A stretch of DNA of 64,000 nt from Clostridium punense (GCF_017874425.1 NZ_JAGGLL010000005.1:1-64000), one strand, 5' to 3'; numbered from the stretch's first letter, positions 19,615 through 29,783 are shown. Made by a program: numbers and translations. The notes: a model not told the origin generated them from the letters alone.

Positions 19615-20166
19615 ATGAAAAAATTTGTATGTACAATTTGTGGTTATATTCATGAGGGAGATGCGGCTCCAGAGGTATGTCCAGTATGTAAGGCTCCAGC
19701 ATCAAAATTTGTAGAAAAAAATGAAGATTCATTATCATGGGCAGATGAACATAGAATAGGCGTTGCAAAAGACGTAGATCAAGAAGTTATAGAAGGATTA
19801 AGAGCAAACTTCGTTGGAGAGTGCACAGAAGTTGGAATGTACTTAGCTATGAGCCGTCAAGCAGACAGAGAAGGATTCCCAGAAGTTGCTGAAGCTTATA
19901 AAAGAATTGCTTTTGAAGAAGCAGAGCATGCTGCTAAATTCGCTGAATTATTAGGTGAAGTTGTAGTTGCTGATACAAAAACAAACCTACAAATGAGAGT
20001 AGATGCTGAGCATGGCGCTTGCCAAGGAAAGAAAGACTTAGCTACACTTGCTAAAAAATTAAACTTAGATGCAATCCATGACACAGTTCATGAAATGTGC
20101 AAAGACGAGGCAAGACACGGTGCAGCATTTAACGGTTTATTACAAAGATATTTCGGTAACAAATAA
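19615..20166 (+). CDS. Reverse rubrerythrin
   Basis: 183 aa peroxide-scavenging protein that reduces H2O2 with NADH-derived electrons. The rubredoxin domain is at the N-terminus (Cys6, 9, 22, 25), ahead of the ferritin-like di-iron four-helix domain with EExxH motifs ([12 protein letters not shown] and [11 protein letters not shown]). This domain order defines the reverse type. Very strong ribosome site (AAGGAGGAAT) and codon choice typical of abundant proteins. Own promoter with PerR-like site and own terminator, so it is a single-gene unit. Confidence 0.95.
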   Translation: MKKFVCTICGYIHEGDAAPEVCPVCKAPASKFVEKNEDSLSWADEHRIGVAKDVDQEVIEGLRANFVGECTEVGMYLAMSRQADREGFPEVAEAYKRIAFEEAEHAAKFAELLGEVVVADTKTNLQMRVDAEHGACQGKKDLATLAKKLNLDAIHDTVHEMCKDEARHGAAFNGLLQRYFGNK

Positions 20167-20222
20167 ATTTAAATAAACAACCTATCCCAAAAACAAAATA
20201 CTACCTCTATAATTTAAACAGT

Positions 20223-20256
20223 AAAAAGCTATAGGACTGAAGTCCTATAGCTTTTT
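20223..20256 (+). terminator. Terminator of the rubrerythrin gene
   Basis: AAAAAGCTATAGGACT pairs perfectly with AGTCCTATAGCTTTTT around a two-base centre. Confidence 0.92.
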
Positions 20257-20481
20257 AACTTAGCGCAAATTCACTGAGAAGAACTTATTTTTGTACATAG
20301 TAAAAGTTTTGAATAAATTTTATGAACTTTTTATAGCTTAATTCAGTTTAATTATTATATTTAGTTTTTAAACAGTAAATTTATTATACTCTAAAAAACT
20401 ATTCTCTTCAAAATAGTATTGTATCTTATATAATTACAGAATAATATATATCAATACCTTCTTAAGAAAGGAGGGTTTTCT
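20257..20481. other. Gap upstream of the sigY-type operon
   Basis: No gene. It should hold an autoregulated promoter for the ECF operon; I could not define the elements. The last bases contain the ribosome site GAAAGGAGGG. Confidence 0.3.
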
Positions 20482-21006
20482 TTGAATGAAGATCAATTAA
20501 TAAAAGAAGCTCAAAATGGTAATAAAAGTGCTTTAAATACCCTAATTTTAAATAACTATCCCATACTAAAGGGATATGTAATCAAGCTTACAGGAAACTT
20601 AGATGAAGCTTCTGATGTTATTAATGACACAGTAGTAAAAATATGTGTAAATATAAATAAGTATAAGCCTACAGGCAAATTTTCTACTTGGATTATAGCT
20701 ATAGCTACCAATGTGTATAGGGATAGCCTTAAAAAGAGAAAGAGATTTGTATCAATAGAGGGTTATGATGAGGCTTCCCCAACTCTCATTGAAGATGAAG
20801 TTTTAACTAAAATGAACTATGAGGAAGTTATGCACATCCTCAAAGAATTACCCTATGAAAAAAGAACTGTTTTTATTCTAAAACATTATTATAACTACAA
20901 ATATGAAGAGATAGCCACCATACTAAATTGTCCCATAGGAACAGTTCGCTCCAGGCTTCATAATTGCATTAAAGATATATTAAAGAAACTTGAAGGAGGT
21001 AAATAA
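20482..21006 (+). CDS. ECF sigma factor, SigY-like
   Basis: 174 aa sigma-70-family factor with region 2 (about 20-85, LILNNYPILKGYVIKLTG...FSTWIIAIATNVYRDSLKKRKR) and region 4 (about 115-170, EEVMHILKELPYEKRTVFILKHYYNYKYEEIATILNCPIGTVRSRLHNC). Start TTG at 20482 with AAAGGAGGG upstream. The two small genes that follow resemble yxlC and yxlE, the cotranscribed negative regulators of Bacillus SigY, which supports the SigY-type assignment. Confidence 0.87.
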   Translation: MNEDQLIKEAQNGNKSALNTLILNNYPILKGYVIKLTGNLDEASDVINDTVVKICVNINKYKPTGKFSTWIIAIATNVYRDSLKKRKRFVSIEGYDEASPTLIEDEVLTKMNYEEVMHILKELPYEKRTVFILKHYYNYKYEEIATILNCPIGTVRSRLHNCIKDILKKLEGGK

Positions 21007-21007
21007 C

Positions 21008-21433
21008 TTGAAAAAGAAGAAAAAAAATAACACAGCAAGAAAAACTTCTATTGAAAATAATGTAATAGATAAATACTATAACGAAGACTATAATAATGAA
21101 ATTCTAGAAGAAAACCTTGAAGAATCATTGGAATTTGAAAAAAGGCTTCATGTGATGGAAGATAAGTTAGAGATTAAAGAAGATAACCTTGATTTAGAAG
21201 TGAATATCTTAGAAAACATTGTGAAAGCTGAGAAAATTGTCTTAAGAAAGAAAGAACGCTCTGAAATTTTCTACTTTCTAATTTCTTCCATTCTATTATT
21301 TGCATTAATAACAATTACTTCAATAATAAATCCAAACTTTGTTAAAGTATATTTATTTATAGCTGTAGCCTCGCCTATTGCTTTGCTTCCTATAGCTTTT
21401 AAATCTATAAAAGGGCGTGGTAGTTATGAATAG
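21008..21433 (+). CDS. YxlC-like membrane protein, candidate anti-sigma factor
   Basis: 141 aa. A very basic start (KKKKKNN), an acidic middle region (about 25-80) and two adjacent membrane helices (about 90-130). Start TTG at 21008, with GGAGG of the preceding stop region as ribosome site, so translation is coupled to the sigma gene. Position and topology fit the YxlC family that holds SigY inactive; sequence similarity is too low for certainty. Confidence 0.65.
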   Translation: MKKKKKNNTARKTSIENNVIDKYYNEDYNNEILEENLEESLEFEKRLHVMEDKLEIKEDNLDLEVNILENIVKAEKIVLRKKERSEIFYFLISSILLFALITITSIINPNFVKVYLFIAVASPIALLPIAFKSIKGRGSYE

Positions 21434-21635
21434 TACCTTAAAATATTTCCTCATTTTCATTTTAATAGTTGCATTATTGATTCAAGGAACTTGGGTATTT
21501 AAGGATGCACGAAAGAAAAACATTCGCTATTATTGGTTTTGGGGATTAATATGCCTACTCAATATTCCTACTAATTTGATTATATATCTTATAGTAAGGC
21601 ATTATAAGCAAAAGTCAAAAGGTGTAGAAAAATAA
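21426..21635 (+). CDS. YxlD/YxlE-like small membrane protein (PLDc_N type)
   Basis: 69 aa, two membrane helices separated by the DARKKNIRYYWFWGLICLLNIPTNL segment that marks the PLDc_N family. ATG at 21426 overlaps the end of the preceding gene by 8 bases. Likely part of the SigY inhibitory complex by analogy with Bacillus. Confidence 0.7.
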   Translation: MNSTLKYFLIFILIVALLIQGTWVFKDARKKNIRYYWFWGLICLLNIPTNLIIYLIVRHYKQKSKGVEK

Positions 21636-21649
21636 TTTCTACACCTTTT
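21617..21649. terminator. Bidirectional terminator between the sigY-type operon and upp
   Basis: AAAAGGTGTAGAAA pairs with TTTCTACACCTTTT. The stop codon of the plus-strand gene is inside the hairpin loop. Serves converging upp as well (17 bases from its stop). Confidence 0.9.
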
Positions 21650-21665
21650 ATCTGTTTACTTTTAC

Positions 21666-22295
21666 CTATTTAGTTCCAAATAATCTGTCTCCAGCATCTC
21701 CTAGACCAGGAACTATGTATCCATGGTCATTTAGACATTCATCTATAGCAGCTACATATATATCTACATCAGGATGTGCATCCATTACTGCCTTAATACC
21801 TACAGGCGCAGCTACTAAACACATTAATCTTATGTTTTTAGCCCCTCTTTTCTTTAAAGCATGAATAGCATCAACTGCTGATCCACCTGTAGCAAGCATA
21901 GGGTCTGTTACGATAACATCTCTTTCTTCTATATCTTGTGGTAATTTACAGAAATACTCTACAGGCATTAGAGTTTCTTCATTTCTATAAAGCCCTATGT
22001 GTCCAACTTTGGCAGCTGGTATTAACTTTAACATACCATCTACCATACCAAGTCCTGCTCTTAATATTGGAACGATAGCAAGTTTCTTACCTGCTAATAC
22101 TTTACACTTAGTTTTACAAATTGGAGTTTCAATTTCAACTTCTTCAAGTTGAATATCTCTTGTTACCTCATAAGCCATAAGCATAGCAACTTCTTCAACT
22201 AACTCTCTAAAATCCTTAGACCCTGTATTCTTATCTCTAATAAAAGCTAATTTGTGTAATATAAGTGGATGTGCAATTTGTGTAACTTTACTCAT
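21666..22295 (-). CDS. upp: Uracil phosphoribosyltransferase
   Basis: 209 aa pyrimidine-salvage enzyme: uracil + PRPP to UMP. The PRPP-binding motif [18 protein letters not shown] and the C-terminal uracil loop [17 protein letters not shown] are exact family signatures. ATG at 22295 with AGGGGGGAATAAAA upstream; 20 bases after rpiB, so they share a transcript. Confidence 0.97.
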   Translation of the reverse strand: MSKVTQIAHPLILHKLAFIRDKNTGSKDFRELVEEVAMLMAYEVTRDIQLEEVEIETPICKTKCKVLAGKKLAIVPILRAGLGMVDGMLKLIPAAKVGHIGLYRNEETLMPVEYFCKLPQDIEERDVIVTDPMLATGGSAVDAIHALKKRGAKNIRLMCLVAAPVGIKAVMDAHPDVDIYVAAIDECLNDHGYIVPGLGDAGDRLFGTK

Positions 22296-22315
22296 TTTTA
22301 TTCCCCCTAAAATTA

Positions 22316-22765
22316 TTATTTCTTATATTTTTTTTCAATTTCACTAATTTTATTTATTCTTTTTGTATGTCGGTCTCCCTCAAATTTAGCATTTAAAAAT
22401 GCATCTACAATATCAAGGGCAAGTCCTGGTCCAACAATTCTTTCTCCAAGAGCTAAAATATTAGCATCATTATGCTCTCTTGTGGCATGAGCACTAAAAG
22501 TATCACTACATAGCGCTGCTCTTATTCCTGGAACCTTATTAGCTGCTATGCTAATACCAATTCCTGTTCCACATACTAAAATTCCGAATTCAAAATTTTT
22601 AGCCGCAACCTCTACCGCAACCTTTTCAGCAAAGTCTGGATAATCACAAGAATCCTCACTGTATGTTCCGAAATCCTTAAATTCTATGCCTTTCTTCTCT
22701 AGGTGTTTTATTATTTCCTTTTTAAGTCTTAACCCACCATGGTCGCTTCCTAATGCTATTTTCAT
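22316..22765 (-). CDS. rpiB: Ribose 5-phosphate isomerase B
   Basis: 149 aa RpiB/LacAB family enzyme that interconverts ribose 5-phosphate and ribulose 5-phosphate. [15 protein letters not shown], the catalytic-Cys segment [27 protein letters not shown] and [15 protein letters not shown] are present. Start ATG with AAGGAGGTACTCAT upstream. Confidence 0.95.
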   Translation of the reverse strand: MKIALGSDHGGLRLKKEIIKHLEKKGIEFKDFGTYSEDSCDYPDFAEKVAVEVAAKNFEFGILVCGTGIGISIAANKVPGIRAALCSDTFSAHATREHNDANILALGERIVGPGLALDIVDAFLNAKFEGDRHTKRINKISEIEKKYKK

Positions 22766-22786
22766 ATGAGTACCTCCTTAAAATTA

Positions 22787-22943
22787 GGGATCTGCCAATA
22801 AATAATAAGTCTGTATCCTCGTCTATTCTGTGTTATACTACGTGAACAGAAGCCTCAGATAGATCTGCTATCTGAGGAACCTATTTTTTAGTGGAACCCA
22901 AAACATCCTTCGCATCTTTGACTTATTTATTTTTGAAGATGCC
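22787..22943. repeat. MITE-like element, copy B (157 bp, diverged)
   Basis: Tips GGATCTGCCAATAAATAATA and TTTTTGAAGATGCC, with the internal GTCTATTCTGTGTTATACTACG segment of the family. Lies between the rpiB start and the phosphatase stop. Confidence 0.7.
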
Positions 22944-22981
22944 CTATAGTATATGCAAAAAAAAAGATATCAGTATAAATA

Positions 22982-23428
22982 CTAGTATCTCTTTTTTAAT
23001 ATCTCAATTAGAGATAAGATGTCCTCTCTAAGCATTTCAAAAGTTTGAGAGTAAACATCTATACTGCCGCCAAAAGGGTCAACTATGTCCCCATTTTTGC
23101 CGACAAAACCTCTAAGACTATGAACTTTTTCATTAAATTCAGGAAAGTTTCTAACAATTAAGTCTTTCATATGGGCCGTCATAGTTAGAACTAAATCAGC
23201 CTCTATAAGCATTTCTTTACTTAACTGAACTGCTTGCCTGTTAGAAATATCAACTTCATACTTATGCCTTAAAATCTCTACCGTATGCTTTGAGGCAAGA
23301 GAAAATGGGACTATGGATAACCCTGCTGAAGTTGCCTGTAGGCCATTTGTATTAATAAGTTTATTAAATATAGCTTCAGCCATATTACTTCTACATGTAT
23401 TGCCCGTACAAACAAATAATATCTTCAT
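22982..23428 (-). CDS. Low-molecular-weight protein (arginine) phosphatase, YwlE-like
   Basis: 148 aa. Active site CTGNTCRS (Cys7, Arg13) and general acid loop DPFGGS. Thr11 in the P-loop is the residue that in YwlE switches preference from phosphotyrosine to phosphoarginine, so it probably reverses McsB-type arginine phosphorylation. Start ATG with AAAGGAG. Conserved neighbour of rpiB and sua5. Confidence 0.88.
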   Translation of the reverse strand: MKILFVCTGNTCRSNMAEAIFNKLINTNGLQATSAGLSIVPFSLASKHTVEILRHKYEVDISNRQAVQLSKEMLIEADLVLTMTAHMKDLIVRNFPEFNEKVHSLRGFVGKNGDIVDPFGGSIDVYSQTFEMLREDILSLIEILKKRY

Positions 23429-23552
23429 TATTTTTCTCCTTTCTTAAGCAAATATAAAAATTAATTCTATATAATTTATATTGATGATTAGATAACAAAT
23501 TATAGTTAACAACAATATGTATAAACATTTATACTAGGTATTTAGAAGTAGC

Positions 23553-23586
23553 ATGAAAATTTACAATAGCTAATTGTAATTTTTCA
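23553..23586 (-). terminator. Possible terminator of sua5
   Basis: An almost perfect AT-rich inverted repeat, ATGAAAATTTACAAT / ATTGTAATTTTTCAT, five bases past the sua5 stop. No strong T-run follows on the minus strand. Confidence 0.45.
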
Positions 23587-23591
23587 TCCTG

Positions 23592-24641
23592 TTAAGCTTC
23601 TATAATATCAAAACCAGCACTTTTTTTCAGCCTATTCATTATAGCTGCTCCAACACCCTGTTCATTAAAAGCTTCACATAATATTATATCAACATCCATA
23701 GTATCAAAGCTTCTAAGAACTTTAAATAAGTTTTGGCCTATTTCATAAAGGTTTTCTCTACTTCCTAAAGAAACTACTATATCACTGTTATAGCTGTTTT
23801 TAGTTTCATCAGTAGCAATAACCCCAACCCTTTTGCCACGTTCTATATAATTTAACACTATTTCATTGATTTTTGCAATAGTTTTTTCTATATCTCCACT
23901 AACAATTTTTACTGGTGCTTTTGGTGCATAATGTCTATACTTCATTCCTGGAGCCTTAGGTTTAAAATCCTCTGTAGGTTTATTTAATACCGCTGGATCC
24001 ACATAAACATTCTCATCTATTTCCTTTAACATTTCTAGCGTAATGGCACCTGGTCTTAATATACAAATAGGATTAACAGTACAATCTACTATGGTTGACT
24101 CTAACCCTACTTCACTATTTTCCCCACCTAGTATGTAATCAATCTTACCACTTAAATCCTCAATGCAACTATCCACATCTGTTGGACTAGGTCTTCCTGA
24201 GATATTAGCTGATGGAGCCGCTATAGTGGTATTTGCTGCTAAAATAAGTTCTCTTGCAATATTATTATCAGGCATTCTAACTCCGATGGTTGAAAGATTA
24301 GCACTAGTTATCATTGGAACCTTATCACTTTTTTCAAAGATAAGTGTAATAGGACCTGGCCAAAACTTATTCATTATTTCCTTTGCAACTTTAGGGACTT
24401 CTTTAACATAAGGGCTTATATTAAAATCCCCCACATGAATAATTAAAGGATTGTCCTGCGGCCTTCCCTTAGCAATAAAAATCTTTTTAACTGCCTCTTC
24501 ATCTAAAGCATTAGCTCCTAGACCGTAAACAGTTTCTGTTGGGAAAGCAACTACTCCTCCCCTTTTAATAATCTCCGCTGCTTCTAATATTATATTTTTG
24601 TCTAAACTTTGTTCATTTAGTATGGCAACTTTTGTTTTCAT
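23592..24641 (-). CDS. Threonylcarbamoyl-AMP synthase (Sua5)
   Basis: 349 aa. Makes threonylcarbamoyl-AMP from Thr, bicarbonate and ATP for the t6A modification of ANN-decoding tRNAs. The YrdC domain (about 1-205) has GGVVAFPTETVYGLGANA, KGRPQDNPLIIHV and APSANISGRPSPT; a C-terminal Sua5 domain follows (GMKYRHYAPKAPV). ATG at 24641 with GAGGTGTTAAAA upstream is preferred to the GTG at 24650. Confidence 0.93.
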   Translation of the reverse strand: MKTKVAILNEQSLDKNIILEAAEIIKRGGVVAFPTETVYGLGANALDEEAVKKIFIAKGRPQDNPLIIHVGDFNISPYVKEVPKVAKEIMNKFWPGPITLIFEKSDKVPMITSANLSTIGVRMPDNNIARELILAANTTIAAPSANISGRPSPTDVDSCIEDLSGKIDYILGGENSEVGLESTIVDCTVNPICILRPGAITLEMLKEIDENVYVDPAVLNKPTEDFKPKAPGMKYRHYAPKAPVKIVSGDIEKTIAKINEIVLNYIERGKRVGVIATDETKNSYNSDIVVSLGSRENLYEIGQNLFKVLRSFDTMDVDIILCEAFNEQGVGAAIMNRLKKSAGFDIIEA

Positions 24642-24690
24642 TTTTAACACCTCAAAAACTAATTATTAATAAAAAATATTATTAAAATAT

Positions 24691-24732
24691 AGGCTTTCAA
24701 GATGAATTTTTATTTACTCCTCTTGAAAGCCT
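24691..24732 (-). terminator. Probable terminator downstream of the ZIP transporter gene
   Basis: AGGCTTTCAAGA and TCTTGAAAGCCT form a 12-bp stem with an 18-base loop, followed on the minus strand by a T-rich stretch. MITE copy C starts one base away. Confidence 0.55.
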
Positions 24733-24733
24733 T

Positions 24734-24803
24734 AGGCATTTAAAAATAAATAACAAATCAAAATTGATAAACATACTGACTTATTTATTTTTTAAAAGTG
24801 CCT
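24734..24803. repeat. MITE-like element, copy C (short form, 70 bp)
   Basis: Tips AGGCATTTAAAAATAAATAA and TTTTTTAAAAGTGCCT. It stands directly against the hairpin at 24691-24732. The rest of the gap to 24968 holds nothing else I can support. Confidence 0.75.
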
Positions 24804-24968
24804 TATAGTATCAAATATAGCTTCATACATAAACGCTCTTCTTACCTTAGTCCATTAGATCTTGTAGAAGATTATTTACTTTATTCCTTCATAAATCCTA
24901 AAAAACTTAATATAAGTTCTCATTCACTATGATTATTAACTTTATCTACCTATAAAAAGTTTTTAATC

Positions 24969-25697
24969 TTATATTACATTTATCATAACAAAACCAAAAA
25001 TAATACCAATTAGTATGGTAATTGCATTTCTATAACTGCTGCAAAGCTCATTGCTTTCTGGTATCATTTGTCCAAAAACTACATAAAGCATAACACCACT
25101 AGCAAAGGCTATACAATATCCTAGAAAAACTTGAGATATAGCACCAATTAATATACCTATCCACGCACCAATGGCAGTAGGAAGAGCAACTAAAAAGGCA
25201 TACCATAGGATTTTTGACCCCTTAACCCCTGAGGCAATAAGAGGTGCTGCTATTGCTATACCCTCTGGCATATCATGAATAGAAATTAAAAGACTCATTT
25301 TAATGCCTAAATTAGCTTCTTTTACAAAGCCAAAACCCATAATAATTCCTTCAGGAAAATTATGTAGCATAAGACCTAAAGCCATGAGAAAAGCTACTTT
25401 CCTATGACTATCCTTTGCCCACTTTTTATCTTTGCTTAAGTAATCTGTAAAGCCTATTACAACAATTCCGATTAATATAGCAATAAAAGTAGTTAAGAAG
25501 TTAGTTTTGTGAATAGACTCCGGAATAAGTTCTAGAAATATTATAGAAATCATTATTCCAGAAGCAATTCCTAAAATACTTCCTAGGAGCTTTCTAGTAG
25601 GTTTTTTAATAGTTACCCCTATAAGAGCTCCAAGCAGTGTACCGATTAGTGAAACTATAGCCGAAAAAATCCCTATAGTCAAAATGGTGCTATTCAT
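24969..25697 (-). CDS. ZIP-family metal transporter
   Basis: 242 aa membrane protein with about eight helices, importing divalent metal (zinc or similar). Helix 4 has HNFPEGIIMGFGF and helix 5 has ISIHDMPEGIAIAAPL, the paired His/Glu metal-binding motifs of ZIP proteins. ATG at 25697 with GGGGGGATAAT upstream; the frame opens five codons earlier at TTG without a ribosome site. Confidence 0.9.
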   Translation of the reverse strand: MNSTILTIGIFSAIVSLIGTLLGALIGVTIKKPTRKLLGSILGIASGIMISIIFLELIPESIHKTNFLTTFIAILIGIVVIGFTDYLSKDKKWAKDSHRKVAFLMALGLMLHNFPEGIIMGFGFVKEANLGIKMSLLISIHDMPEGIAIAAPLIASGVKGSKILWYAFLVALPTAIGAWIGILIGAISQVFLGYCIAFASGVMLYVVFGQMIPESNELCSSYRNAITILIGIIFGFVMINVI

Positions 25698-25862
25698 ATT
25701 ATCCCCCCACAAATATAAAATAAAACAGTTAATAAAGGCTTAAGTCTATAATTATATATATTTATTTCTAAAAGCCTTAAGGGGTAAAGTAATTAAATTT
25801 ATAAGCTAATTTTAATTTCCTTCCCTATACTAACAATTTATTTCTCCATCTGTAGGTTTATT

Positions 25863-26435
25863 CTAATTTCTAGTTTCTTTAATTCTCTCCACTGCACTTT
25901 CAGTAAAAATAGCATTAGAAGAATACTTATACAATAAGTTTAATAAAAGATACTTCCTCATTCCACCCTTTCTTATTATGAAAAAAAAGTATGGCCCTTC
26001 TTCAGGCATTTTAACTTTATTATAAACCTTCTCTACCTCTGGGTACTTCTCTAACACTCTAAAATCCAAGTGGCCCAACCTTTTATTTCTAAACCTTGAT
26101 TTTGTTACAATCATTAAATCAAAAATCTTTTCATTTTTTATGGTGTGGACTATGGCCACCTTTTCTGTAGAAATATTATATCTACGTTTTCTAGCACCAA
26201 CTATAATAGTAAGCCTAGTTCCCTCTAATTTATATACTAGGTATTCCTCATTATGTCTAATAACCATAGAAAAAATGATTAAAGTTTCAATAAGCACTAG
26301 GTAAAATATAAAAAACATATTAAAATTTCCACTTAGTTGTAGCACAATGGGCAAAAGCACAAAAATAAAGCCCATTGATAGCATAAACCTTTTATAAGAT
26401 TTTTTTTGCTTTCTTAGGACTTTATCGATATCCAT
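25863..26435 (-). CDS. Hypothetical membrane protein, 190 aa
   Basis: I do not recognise a family. Two hydrophobic helices (about 17-35 and 38-57) follow a basic N-terminus. The C-terminal portion (about 65-185) is soluble and probably beta-rich, with RRYNISTEKVAIVHTI and PYFFFIIRKGGMRKYLLL. The layout resembles membrane-anchored PH-like proteins; that is a guess. ATG at 26435 with GGAAGGTG upstream. Lies upstream of the ZIP gene and downstream of prfA. Confidence 0.75.
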   Translation of the reverse strand: MDIDKVLRKQKKSYKRFMLSMGFIFVLLPIVLQLSGNFNMFFIFYLVLIETLIIFSMVIRHNEEYLVYKLEGTRLTIIVGARKRRYNISTEKVAIVHTIKNEKIFDLMIVTKSRFRNKRLGHLDFRVLEKYPEVEKVYNKVKMPEEGPYFFFIIRKGGMRKYLLLNLLYKYSSNAIFTESAVERIKETRN

Positions 26436-26543
26436 AAAACACCTTCCAAATTATAAATTAGTAAATATATAGCATATCTTTGTAAGTTTTTATGCTGCCT
26501 TAACTCAGATTCCAATTAAAACATAATCTAAGAAAGCCTTATT

Positions 26544-27626
26544 TTAGAACTCACTACTGTTTCCCATAGCCTTCATTTTTTCAGCTTGGTCTGTAGTTAT
26601 TAGTGCATTTAGCATTTCATCGATGTCTCCATCAAGAAAAGCATCAAGTTTATATAAAGTAACCCCTATTCTATGATCTGTTACCCTTCCTTGAGGATAG
26701 TTATAAGTTCTAATTCTTTCACTTCTGTCTCCTGTACCAACCTGACTCTTTCTGTCTTCAGCAATTCCAGCAAGTCTTTCTGCTTCTGCAGCTTCAAAAA
26801 GTCTTGCTTTTAAGATTTTCATAGCCTTTTCCTTGTTTTTAAGTTGTGACTTTTCATCTTGGCAAGAAACCACAAGTCCAGTTGGTAAGTGAGTTAATCT
26901 AACCGCTGAGTCAGTAGTGTTAACGCACTGTCCACCGTTTCCTGAAGCTCTAAATACATCTGTTCTTATATCATTTGCACCAATCTCGATTTCAACATCA
27001 TCTACCTCTGGAAGCACTGCAACTGTAGCTGTAGATGTATGAATTCTTCCGCTTGATTCTGTGTCTGGAACTCTTTGAACTCTATGAACTCCACTTTCAT
27101 ATTTTAACTTACTGTAAGCTCTATCTCCCTTAACCATGAATACCACTTCCTTGAAACCACCAATATCAGTTTCATTAGCACTCATAACCTCAACTTTCCA
27201 TCTGTTACGCTCAGCATATCTTGTGTACATTCTAAATAAGTTTGCAGCAAATAGAGCTGCTTCATCTCCACCTGCTCCTCCTCTTATTTCTATGAACACG
27301 TTCTTATCATCATTTGGATCCTTAGGTAAAAGAAGAATTCTTAACTCTTCTTGACAAGTTTCACAAGTTTCAGTTAAAGATTTGATTTCCTCTTGAATCA
27401 TTTCTCTCATATCTCTATCTGATTCTTCATTAAGCATTTCCTTGTTAGCCTCAAGGTCTGTTTCTGCCTCTTTGTATTCTCTATATTTTGTCACGATTAC
27501 TTCAAGGTCAGCATGTTCCTTACATAATTTTTGCCATTCCTTTTGGTTAGCCATTACAGTAGGATCACTTATTTTATTGGACAATTCATCATACTTATTT
27601 TCTAAAAAATGTAATCTATCTAACAT
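26544..27626 (-). CDS. prfA: Peptide chain release factor 1
   Basis: 360 aa. Recognises UAA and UAG and triggers hydrolysis of peptidyl-tRNA. The GGQ loop ([21 protein letters not shown]) is intact; residues near 185-190 ([11 protein letters not shown]) match RF1. ATG at 27626 with CGGAGTGATAAGTT upstream. prmC, whose product methylates the GGQ Gln, is the upstream neighbour. Confidence 0.97.
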   Translation of the reverse strand: MLDRLHFLENKYDELSNKISDPTVMANQKEWQKLCKEHADLEVIVTKYREYKEAETDLEANKEMLNEESDRDMREMIQEEIKSLTETCETCQEELRILLLPKDPNDDKNVFIEIRGGAGGDEAALFAANLFRMYTRYAERNRWKVEVMSANETDIGGFKEVVFMVKGDRAYSKLKYESGVHRVQRVPDTESSGRIHTSTATVAVLPEVDDVEIEIGANDIRTDVFRASGNGGQCVNTTDSAVRLTHLPTGLVVSCQDEKSQLKNKEKAMKILKARLFEAAEAERLAGIAEDRKSQVGTGDRSERIRTYNYPQGRVTDHRIGVTLYKLDAFLDGDIDEMLNALITTDQAEKMKAMGNSSEF

Positions 27627-27814
27627 AACTTATCACTCCGTATTTAAATTTGTATTCTATGGAACTAACTTTAATACTCACTATACTAAGTTCACCTAGT
27701 TCCTAAAAAGACTTCAAAGATTAAATATAAATTTCATCTTCATGTCATAGTTTTTCACATCATATCATTATACCATAAAAATATCAATTTTCAATTTTAT
27801 AATAAAAATTTTTA

Positions 27815-27883
27815 GCCATTTCAAAATAGATAACAAGTCAAAATAAACAAATATACTGCTTATATATTTTCGAAAAAGCTTTA
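27815..27883. repeat. MITE-like element, copy D (short, diverged)
   Basis: GCCATTTCAAAATAGATAAC with ATATACTGCTTATATATTTT matches the short form with several changes. Its edge overlaps the prmC stop codon (27881-27883). Confidence 0.55.
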
Positions 27884-28732
27884 TGGTAAATTTCCTATGA
27901 CCACTCTGTAATTACCTGCTAAATCTTTTAAGGAGTACACATTGATAAATCCCTCATTTCTTAAAATCTCTTCTACCTGCATATTTTGATCATGTCCAAT
28001 CTCAAAAGCTAAGTATCCGCCCTTTTCTAATACTTTTTTACTCTGAAAAGTTATAGTCCTGTAAAAATCTAACCCATCATCTCCACCCCAAAGGGCAATA
28101 TAGGGTTCAAAATTTTTCACATCCTCCATAAGAGTTGGAATCACTTCCGTCCTAATATAAGGTGGGTTTGACACAACTATCTGGAAGGTGTGATTTTCCT
28201 CAACAGCTTTACTAAAAAGGTCACTTTTATAGACTTGCGCCTTATGCTGAACTCCTAATCCTTTTATATTTTCCTCTGTAACTTCTAAGGCTGTTTCACT
28301 AATATCATAAAGATAAACCTTTGTATTTTTAGTATAGTGAGCAATAGAAATTCCTATAGCTCCACTGCCACAACATAAATCACAAACTTTTTCAAAACTC
28401 TTTTCCTTAATTATGCTGATGGCTTCCTCAACTAATATCTCAGTATCAGGTCTTGGAATTAAAACCCCTTCTTTAACTTTAAATTCTAAACCCATAAACT
28501 CACTAAAACCTAATATATATTTTATAGGCATCTTGCTTTTTCTAAGGTTTATAAGCTTTAAAAATTCCTCTTCCTTTTCTCCATCCACTTCTAAGTTTCT
28601 ATTCATCATTATAAACAACTTTTCCACATTTAAAACCTTACAAAGAAGTAGTTGTGCATCAATCATATAGCTGTCAATATCTTCTTCTTTAAGTAGTTCA
28701 TATCCCTTAGTTAATAGCTGTGCTATATTCAT
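27881..28732 (-). CDS. prmC: Release factor glutamine methyltransferase
   Basis: 283 aa. SAM-dependent N5-methylation of the GGQ glutamine of release factors. N-terminal helical domain (about 1-75), then a Rossmann methyltransferase domain with VCDLCCGSGAIGISIA (SAM loop) and VVSNPPYIRTEV (catalytic NPPY). Next to prfA, the usual pairing. Confidence 0.95.
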   Translation of the reverse strand: MNIAQLLTKGYELLKEEDIDSYMIDAQLLLCKVLNVEKLFIMMNRNLEVDGEKEEEFLKLINLRKSKMPIKYILGFSEFMGLEFKVKEGVLIPRPDTEILVEEAISIIKEKSFEKVCDLCCGSGAIGISIAHYTKNTKVYLYDISETALEVTEENIKGLGVQHKAQVYKSDLFSKAVEENHTFQIVVSNPPYIRTEVIPTLMEDVKNFEPYIALWGGDDGLDFYRTITFQSKKVLEKGGYLAFEIGHDQNMQVEEILRNEGFINVYSLKDLAGNYRVVIGNLP

Positions 28733-28784
28733 GTACTTTATCCTCTTTCCAAACGAAATTATTCACTATTCAAGTATTATAATT

Positions 28785-29783
28785 TTATATATTTATTGCC
28801 TCACTACCAGCCTTTATATTCATTAGGTTCTCTTCATCCGTAGCACTATTGCCCTTATCCTCCTCAGTAATATTATCCTCTATACCTTCTGCAGCCTTTA
28901 AGGAAGCTATTGCCACTTCAAGCATTGATAAATCAGGTTCTTTAGTCGTTATTCCTTGGAGTTTTAACCCAGGTGCTGCAACAAAGCTAGCGAAGGAATT
29001 ATTACTCTTTCCTAGCCACCTAATTACCTCATAAGTAACCCCTGAAACTATAGGTAAAAGTAACAGTCTCCATAGTATTCTTTGCCCTACAGACTGCCAT
29101 CCTGTAAAGGAAAATATAATAATGCTAATAACCATGACCAAAAACAAAAAATTTGTTCCACATCTTGGGTGAAATCTACTAAACTTCTTAGCATTCTCTG
29201 GAGTCAATTCTTCTCCAGCCTCATAACAGAAAATAGTCTTATGTTCTGCACCATGATATTGATACACTCTTTTAATGTCCTCCATTTTACCTACAAGGTA
29301 AATATATAATAAAAATACTGCAACCCTTATTATTCCTTCAATTACATTTAATATAATAGTATTTTTTGTTATATTACTCTTAACAAAACTAGTAAGTACT
29401 GTAGGCAATATAAAAAACAGGAGAGCTGCAAATGCAAGAGATACCACTAGAGAAATCCCCATTATTACATCATTGCTCTTTTCTTTAAAGGTATTTTTAA
29501 ACCAACTATCAAATTTCGAAGGCTCCTCTTCTTCATCATCAAAAAAGGAAGCTGAAAACTCTAAACTCTTCATTCCAATAATTAGAGATTCAATTAAGGA
29601 TATAAATCCTCTTATTATTGGCAAGGAAAAAATTTTATTTCTTTTTGAAAAACTTTCATAGTTTTCTTTTTTTATTTCTATTGTTCCATCAGGTAGCCTT
29701 ACAGCAGTAGCCAACCCCTTTGAACCTCTCATCATTACACCTTCTATAACCGCCTGACCTCCCACAGAGACCTTCTTACTCAT
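28785..29783 (-). CDS. DUF1385 membrane protein
   Basis: 332 aa. Begins with the family signature SVGGQAVIEGVMMRGSKGLATAVR and has about four membrane helices (around 95-165 and 195-245) with RFHPRCGTNFLFLVM between them. Function unknown; conserved in Firmicutes beside prmC, prfA and rpmE. ATG at 29783 with AGGTAGGTG upstream is preferred to the start 11 codons earlier. The last 50 residues are acidic and poorly conserved. Confidence 0.88.
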   Translation of the reverse strand: MSKKVSVGGQAVIEGVMMRGSKGLATAVRLPDGTIEIKKENYESFSKRNKIFSLPIIRGFISLIESLIIGMKSLEFSASFFDDEEEEPSKFDSWFKNTFKEKSNDVIMGISLVVSLAFAALLFFILPTVLTSFVKSNITKNTIILNVIEGIIRVAVFLLYIYLVGKMEDIKRVYQYHGAEHKTIFCYEAGEELTPENAKKFSRFHPRCGTNFLFLVMVISIIIFSFTGWQSVGQRILWRLLLLPIVSGVTYEVIRWLGKSNNSFASFVAAPGLKLQGITTKEPDLSMLEVAIASLKAAEGIEDNITEEDKGNSATDEENLMNIKAGSEAINI